The position numbers and the translations under genes were made by a program. 64,000 nt of DNA, from NCBI GenBank assembly GCA_028288705.1, contig JAQBNH010000008.1, positions 270,416 to 334,415 of the forward strand, in the 5' to 3' direction. This DNA is from Ferruginibacter sp. Its GTDB lineage: Bacteria > Bacteroidota > Bacteroidia > Chitinophagales > Chitinophagaceae. Shown here piece by piece: positions 61,011 through 64,000 of the stretch (position 1 is its first letter; every line of letters begins with the position of its first letter). The notes below the pieces were generated by a model that worked only from the letters and a program-made list of their open reading frames with translations, did no database searches and had not been told where the DNA came from.

Positions 61011-61024
61011 TGTAAACTTCCACT

Positions 61025-62611
61025 ATGCGTTTTCATTTTTTCATTTGCTCAGTTTGTTTGATGCTGTGTTTTTCCTGCAAAAATGCCCAACGCGGGGCGG
61101 CGCATGCCGGGGACAAACCTGCTGTATTAATTGATCCGACTATACAGGGAAATTTCAGTACACAGGCTGATCAGGTTTTTGACTCCCTCGCGATACAAAA
61201 ATTCATTGATAGTTTTCCGCAGTTTAATTTGCTTCAGCAGGACCTGCGTACGTTTTACAAAAACCGCGGTTATGCATTTGCGTGGTTTGATAAAGAAGGT
61301 ATGATCGAGCAGGCAGGCAATCTTTTCAACCGGATAAAAAATATCGAAGAAGAAGGCCTGGCGACGAAGAAATTGCAATACACGGCACAATTTTCTACAA
61401 TGATGGACAGCAGTACGGTCTTGCGTTCCGGGCCGCAACTTCCGTTGGAACTGATGCTCACCGCGCAATACCTGCAATACTCAAAACTGGTATGGGAAGG
61501 AATGGATGAAGAACAAAGTAAAGCGCTGGAATGGTTGTTACCCCGTAAGAAAATCTCCACCGGCCAGTTGCTTGATTCGCTGTTATCAGGAAAAGATGTG
61601 CTGGCAAATCCACCTGTGTACCGGCAATATTATTTACTAAAAGAATACCTGAAAAAATATCGCGCCCTCCTTACCGACAGTTCCCGGATTGAATTTACAA
61701 AAGATCTGAAACTGGGAGATTCATCAACACAGGTGAAGCAGGTGAGAAAGAAACTATTTCTGTACGGAGATATCGCTTTGGATAATTCAGGTGAAAAATT
61801 TGATCAGGAATTAAAAACAGCCGTCGGTAATTTTCAATCCCGGATGGGTTTAAAATCATCCGGCATCATCAATGCAGGTTTTTTGAAAGAATTAAATGTC
61901 CCGGTGAGCGATCGCATTCAATCCGTGATCATCAATATGGAAAGGAGCCGCTGGGTTACAGACAGTATGCATGGAAATTACCTGGTGATCAATATTCCGG
62001 AATACAAACTGCATGTTTACGAAAATGATAGCCTCGCCTGGGATATGAACGTGGTAGTTGGTCAGAATCAGCATAAAACTGTTGTGTTTAATGGTGATAT
62101 GAAATACATCGTGTTTAGTCCGTACTGGAATATTCCCGCCGGCATTTTAAAAAATGAAACGCTTCCGGCAATAAAGCGGAATCCAAATTATCTCGCCAGT
62201 CATAACATGGAATGGAATAACGGATCTGTGCGTCAAAAACCAGGACCAAATAATTCCCTGGGCCTCGTAAAATTTCTTTTCCCAAATAGCCATTCTATTT
62301 ACCTGCATGATTCACCGGCGAAATCTTTATTTAATGAAACCAACCGGGCATTTAGCCATGGATGCATCCGGCTGGCTGAACCGAAAAAACTCGCAGAATA
62401 TTTACTACGAAACGATACGAGCTGGAATACCGAAAAAATAATGGCAGCGATGAACAGCGGAACAGAGAAATATGTGACCTTAAAAAAAACGGTTCCTGTT
62501 TTCATCGCCTATTTTACGGCATGGGTTGACAAAAACAGCAAATTAAATTTCCGTCCCGATGTGTATGCCCGTGATAAGCGATTGGCAGACATGATTTTGC
62601 AGTCAAATTAG
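61025..62611 (+). CDS. L,D-transpeptidase (YkuD/YcbB-type) lipoprotein, second copy
   Basis: A 528-residue paralogue of the enzyme at 3128-4792 with the same order: a lipoprotein-type signal (CFSCKNAQ, C near 18), a helical region, a peptidoglycan-binding domain (DSSTQVKQVRKKLFLYGD to NFQSRMGLKSSG), and the YkuD domain ending FSHGCIRL with nucleophile C447. The last 80 residues are closely similar in the two copies. It makes 3-3 cross-links or links proteins to murein. It is a single gene with its own promoter. Confidence 0.9.
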   Translation: MRFHFFICSVCLMLCFSCKNAQRGAAHAGDKPAVLIDPTIQGNFSTQADQVFDSLAIQKFIDSFPQFNLLQQDLRTFYKNRGYAFAWFDKEGMIEQAGNLFNRIKNIEEEGLATKKLQYTAQFSTMMDSSTVLRSGPQLPLELMLTAQYLQYSKLVWEGMDEEQSKALEWLLPRKKISTGQLLDSLLSGKDVLANPPVYRQYYLLKEYLKKYRALLTDSSRIEFTKDLKLGDSSTQVKQVRKKLFLYGDIALDNSGEKFDQELKTAVGNFQSRMGLKSSGIINAGFLKELNVPVSDRIQSVIINMERSRWVTDSMHGNYLVINIPEYKLHVYENDSLAWDMNVVVGQNQHKTVVFNGDMKYIVFSPYWNIPAGILKNETLPAIKRNPNYLASHNMEWNNGSVRQKPGPNNSLGLVKFLFPNSHSIYLHDSPAKSLFNETNRAFSHGCIRLAEPKKLAEYLLRNDTSWNTEKIMAAMNSGTEKYVTLKKTVPVFIAYFTAWVDKNSKLNFRPDVYARDKRLADMILQSN

Positions 62612-62628
62612 GGGAATCTTTAAAAAAA

Positions 62629-62657
62629 TTGATTATTAAAATAAAATCCTACATTTG
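62629..62657 (+). promoter_or_regulatory. Promoter of the RRM-protein gene
   Basis: TTG (62629-62631), an 18-nt spacer and TACATTTG (62650-62657), a full match to the consensus. The predicted leader is about 115 nt with a T-rich stretch, in keeping with cold-induced RNA-binding protein genes. Confidence 0.72.
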
Positions 62658-62775
62658 TGTAGCTCTAATGATTTTAGTTTTAACTGTTGGCTGATTTACT
62701 TTTTGAAGTTGTTTTCAGTTCATTGTAGCAACTAAGGCATTATGGTTTTTTTTTATTATTTAAAAGTTTTTTACA

Positions 62776-63216
62776 ATGAACATTTATGTAGGAAATCTTA
62801 GTTGGTCTATGACTGATGAAGATTTAAACAGCCTTTTCACTCAGTACGGAAGCGTATCTAGTGCTAAAATCTTAAAGGACAAAATGAACGGCCGTTCTAA
62901 AGGCTTTGGTTTTGTTGAAATGGAAGACGATGAAGCTGCAAAAACAGCGATTGCCAATTTAAACGAGACTGAAGTTCAGGGTCGCAAATTGATCGTTAAC
63001 GAATCACAACCACGCCAGGAAGGTGAAGGTGGATTCAAAAAACGTCCAAGTGGCGGTGGCGGATACGGCGGTGGCGGTAGAAGCAGCGGCGGTGGCTACG
63101 GTGGTGGCGGCGGCAGAAGCAGTGGTGGAAGCGGCGGCTACGGTGGTGGCGGTGGCAGAAGCAGCGGCGGCGGTAGAAGCAGCGGCGGCGGTGGTGGTTA
63201 TAACAGAGATTATTAA
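62776..63216 (+). CDS. Glycine-rich RRM RNA-binding protein
   Basis: A 146-residue protein with one RNA-recognition motif (RNP2 IYVGNL at 3-8, RNP1 KGFGFVEM at 42-49) and a C-terminal glycine/serine/arginine-rich tail from about residue 92 to the end. It is the bacterial counterpart of plant glycine-rich RNA-binding proteins (Rbp family of cyanobacteria). It probably binds single-stranded RNA and acts under cold or stress. A terminator follows 22 bp after the stop. Confidence 0.92.
   Translation: MNIYVGNLSWSMTDEDLNSLFTQYGSVSSAKILKDKMNGRSKGFGFVEMEDDEAAKTAIANLNETEVQGRKLIVNESQPRQEGEGGFKKRPSGGGGYGGGGRSSGGGYGGGGGRSSGGSGGYGGGGGRSSGGGRSSGGGGGYNRDY
63045..63206 (+). repeat. GGY/GGR-coding repeat in the RRM gene
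   Basis: Imperfect tandem units built on GGYGGGGGRSSGG coding for the glycine-rich tail. The DNA is G-rich and prone to slippage, so the tail length may vary between strains. It lies inside the coding region and is not a CRISPR or mobile element. Confidence 0.75.
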
Positions 63217-63238
63217 TCAGCTTAACTGACGAATATTT

Positions 63239-63267
63239 AAACCCTTTCTTTTGGAAGGGTTTTTTTA
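63239..63267 (+). terminator. Intrinsic terminator of the RRM gene
   Basis: AAACCCTTT / GAAGGGTTT-type stem with a T-rich loop and run of seven T. Confidence 0.85.
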
Positions 63268-63410
63268 TGGGTATAACTCACCTGGTGAATGCTGCGGATA
63301 AAGCTGTCGACATGCAAGATCGCTGCCAGGAGAGCGGCCGGTCCCAGGATTAAGAAGGGACAAAAAGCCGGGACAGGATTGGCCGGCAACGGATTGCTGA
63401 AAACATCCTG

Positions 63411-63447
63411 GAAATAAAAAAGCCTCTCAGTTTCCTGAAAGGCTTTT
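63411..63447 (-). terminator. Terminator of the rRNA operon
   Basis: On the minus strand AAGCCTTTCAG / CTGAGAGGCTT (one G-U pair, GAAA tetraloop) followed by TTTTT, 8 nt past the 3' end of 5S. The G-U pair works only on the minus strand, which confirms the operon's direction. Confidence 0.82.
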
Positions 63448-63454
63448 AAAAGAA

Positions 63455-63565
63455 TATGGCAGCTACCTACTCTCCCGCATTGTTGTGCAGTACCATCGGC
63501 CATGAGGGGCTTAACTTCTCTGTTCGGTATGGGAAGAGGTGAACACCCTCGGCAAAACCACCATA
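63455..63565 (-). rRNA. rrf: 5S ribosomal RNA
   Basis: About 111 nt on the minus strand. The end helix pairs TATGGTGG at the 5' end with CTGCCATA at the 3' end, and the conserved core CCGAACAGAGAAGTTAAGCC is present. It lies downstream of 23S in the operon. The borders are set from the terminal helix and may be off by one or two bases. Confidence 0.92.
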
Positions 63566-63656
63566 AAGAGATGATTATGTCGGAGACATAAAATAAGTTA
63601 ACATATTGGATAAGTTGTAAAAGAGAACAAAGTGTATTTTCCGAAGAAAATAAAAA

Positions 63657-64000
<344 letters not shown>

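Noticed and set aside
63045..63206. Tandem repeat that could be taken for a CRISPR array
   Set aside because: Units are short, imperfect, in frame and code for a glycine-rich tail; there are no spacers and no cas genes.
63023..63229. Alanine/valine-rich frame inside the RRM gene
   Set aside because: Out-of-frame reading of the glycine repeat.

Overview
The window looks like chromosomal DNA of a Bacteroidota member, most likely from the Chitinophagaceae/Chitinophagales. The support is a C-terminal type IX secretion sorting domain, TonB proteins with the Bacteroidota N-terminal motif (YGAY-LRK-YN), a DUF4836 lipoprotein, a short NuoG without the molybdopterin domain, an NADH dehydrogenase operon with separate nuoC and nuoD, and many promoters of the Bacteroidota type (-33 TTG, about 18 nt, -7 TAnnTTTG). 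Shine-Dalgarno sequences are mostly weak. I see no insertion sequence, prophage, CRISPR array or tRNA.

Layout. 1-9.2 kb: end of a CvfB-like gene, an Smr-domain gene, a phospholipid-phosphate cluster (PAP2 phosphatase, APP1-type phosphatidate phosphatase, diacylglycerol kinase-like enzyme), an L,D-transpeptidase, a five-PAS histidine kinase and mnmE. 9.2-12.9 kb: a TonB energising cluster (exbB, exbD, exbD, tonB, terminator, third exbD), all on the minus strand. 13.1-29.5 kb: an orphan MacB/FtsX-like permease and a complete 14-subunit complex I operon (nuoA to nuoN, minus strand) from a recognisable promoter at about 29.5 kb. Three genes that are not complex I subunits sit inside it: an NlpE-like lipoprotein and a VOC/PhnB-like protein between nuoE and nuoF, and a secreted protein of unknown function between nuoJ and nuoK. 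29.5-33.4 kb: a second tonB followed by a small membrane protein, a PstS-like lipoprotein and a TPR protein.

33.6-45.3 kb: LMW phosphatase, hisS and a DUF4836 lipoprotein; an ABC ATPase/permease pair; a PcaF-like thiolase; rlmN; a lipoprotein; a Spy/CpxP-like protein; and two overlapping pseudouridine synthases. 45.3-49 kb: cysE-cysK divergent from an Rrf2 regulator with a candidate operator between them, then dinB. 49-54.8 kb: rpsP, rimM, ffh and sucA (minus strand) and rpsT. 54.9-63.2 kb: a T9SS-secreted endonuclease I, an M14 peptidase, rpsF-rpsR-rplI, a second L,D-transpeptidase and a glycine-rich RRM protein. The right edge carries 5S rRNA and the 3' end of 23S rRNA on the minus strand.

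Most of this is core genome. The points most worth a second look are the extra genes inside the nuo operon, the split and duplicated TonB/ExbD machinery with its substrate-binding and TPR partners, the Rrf2-cysEK intergenic architecture, a structured element before rplI, and a recurring promoter-to-ATG geometry that predicts leaderless mRNAs, including a candidate 30-codon ORF in front of the LMW phosphatase. No wholly new multi-gene system is evident.
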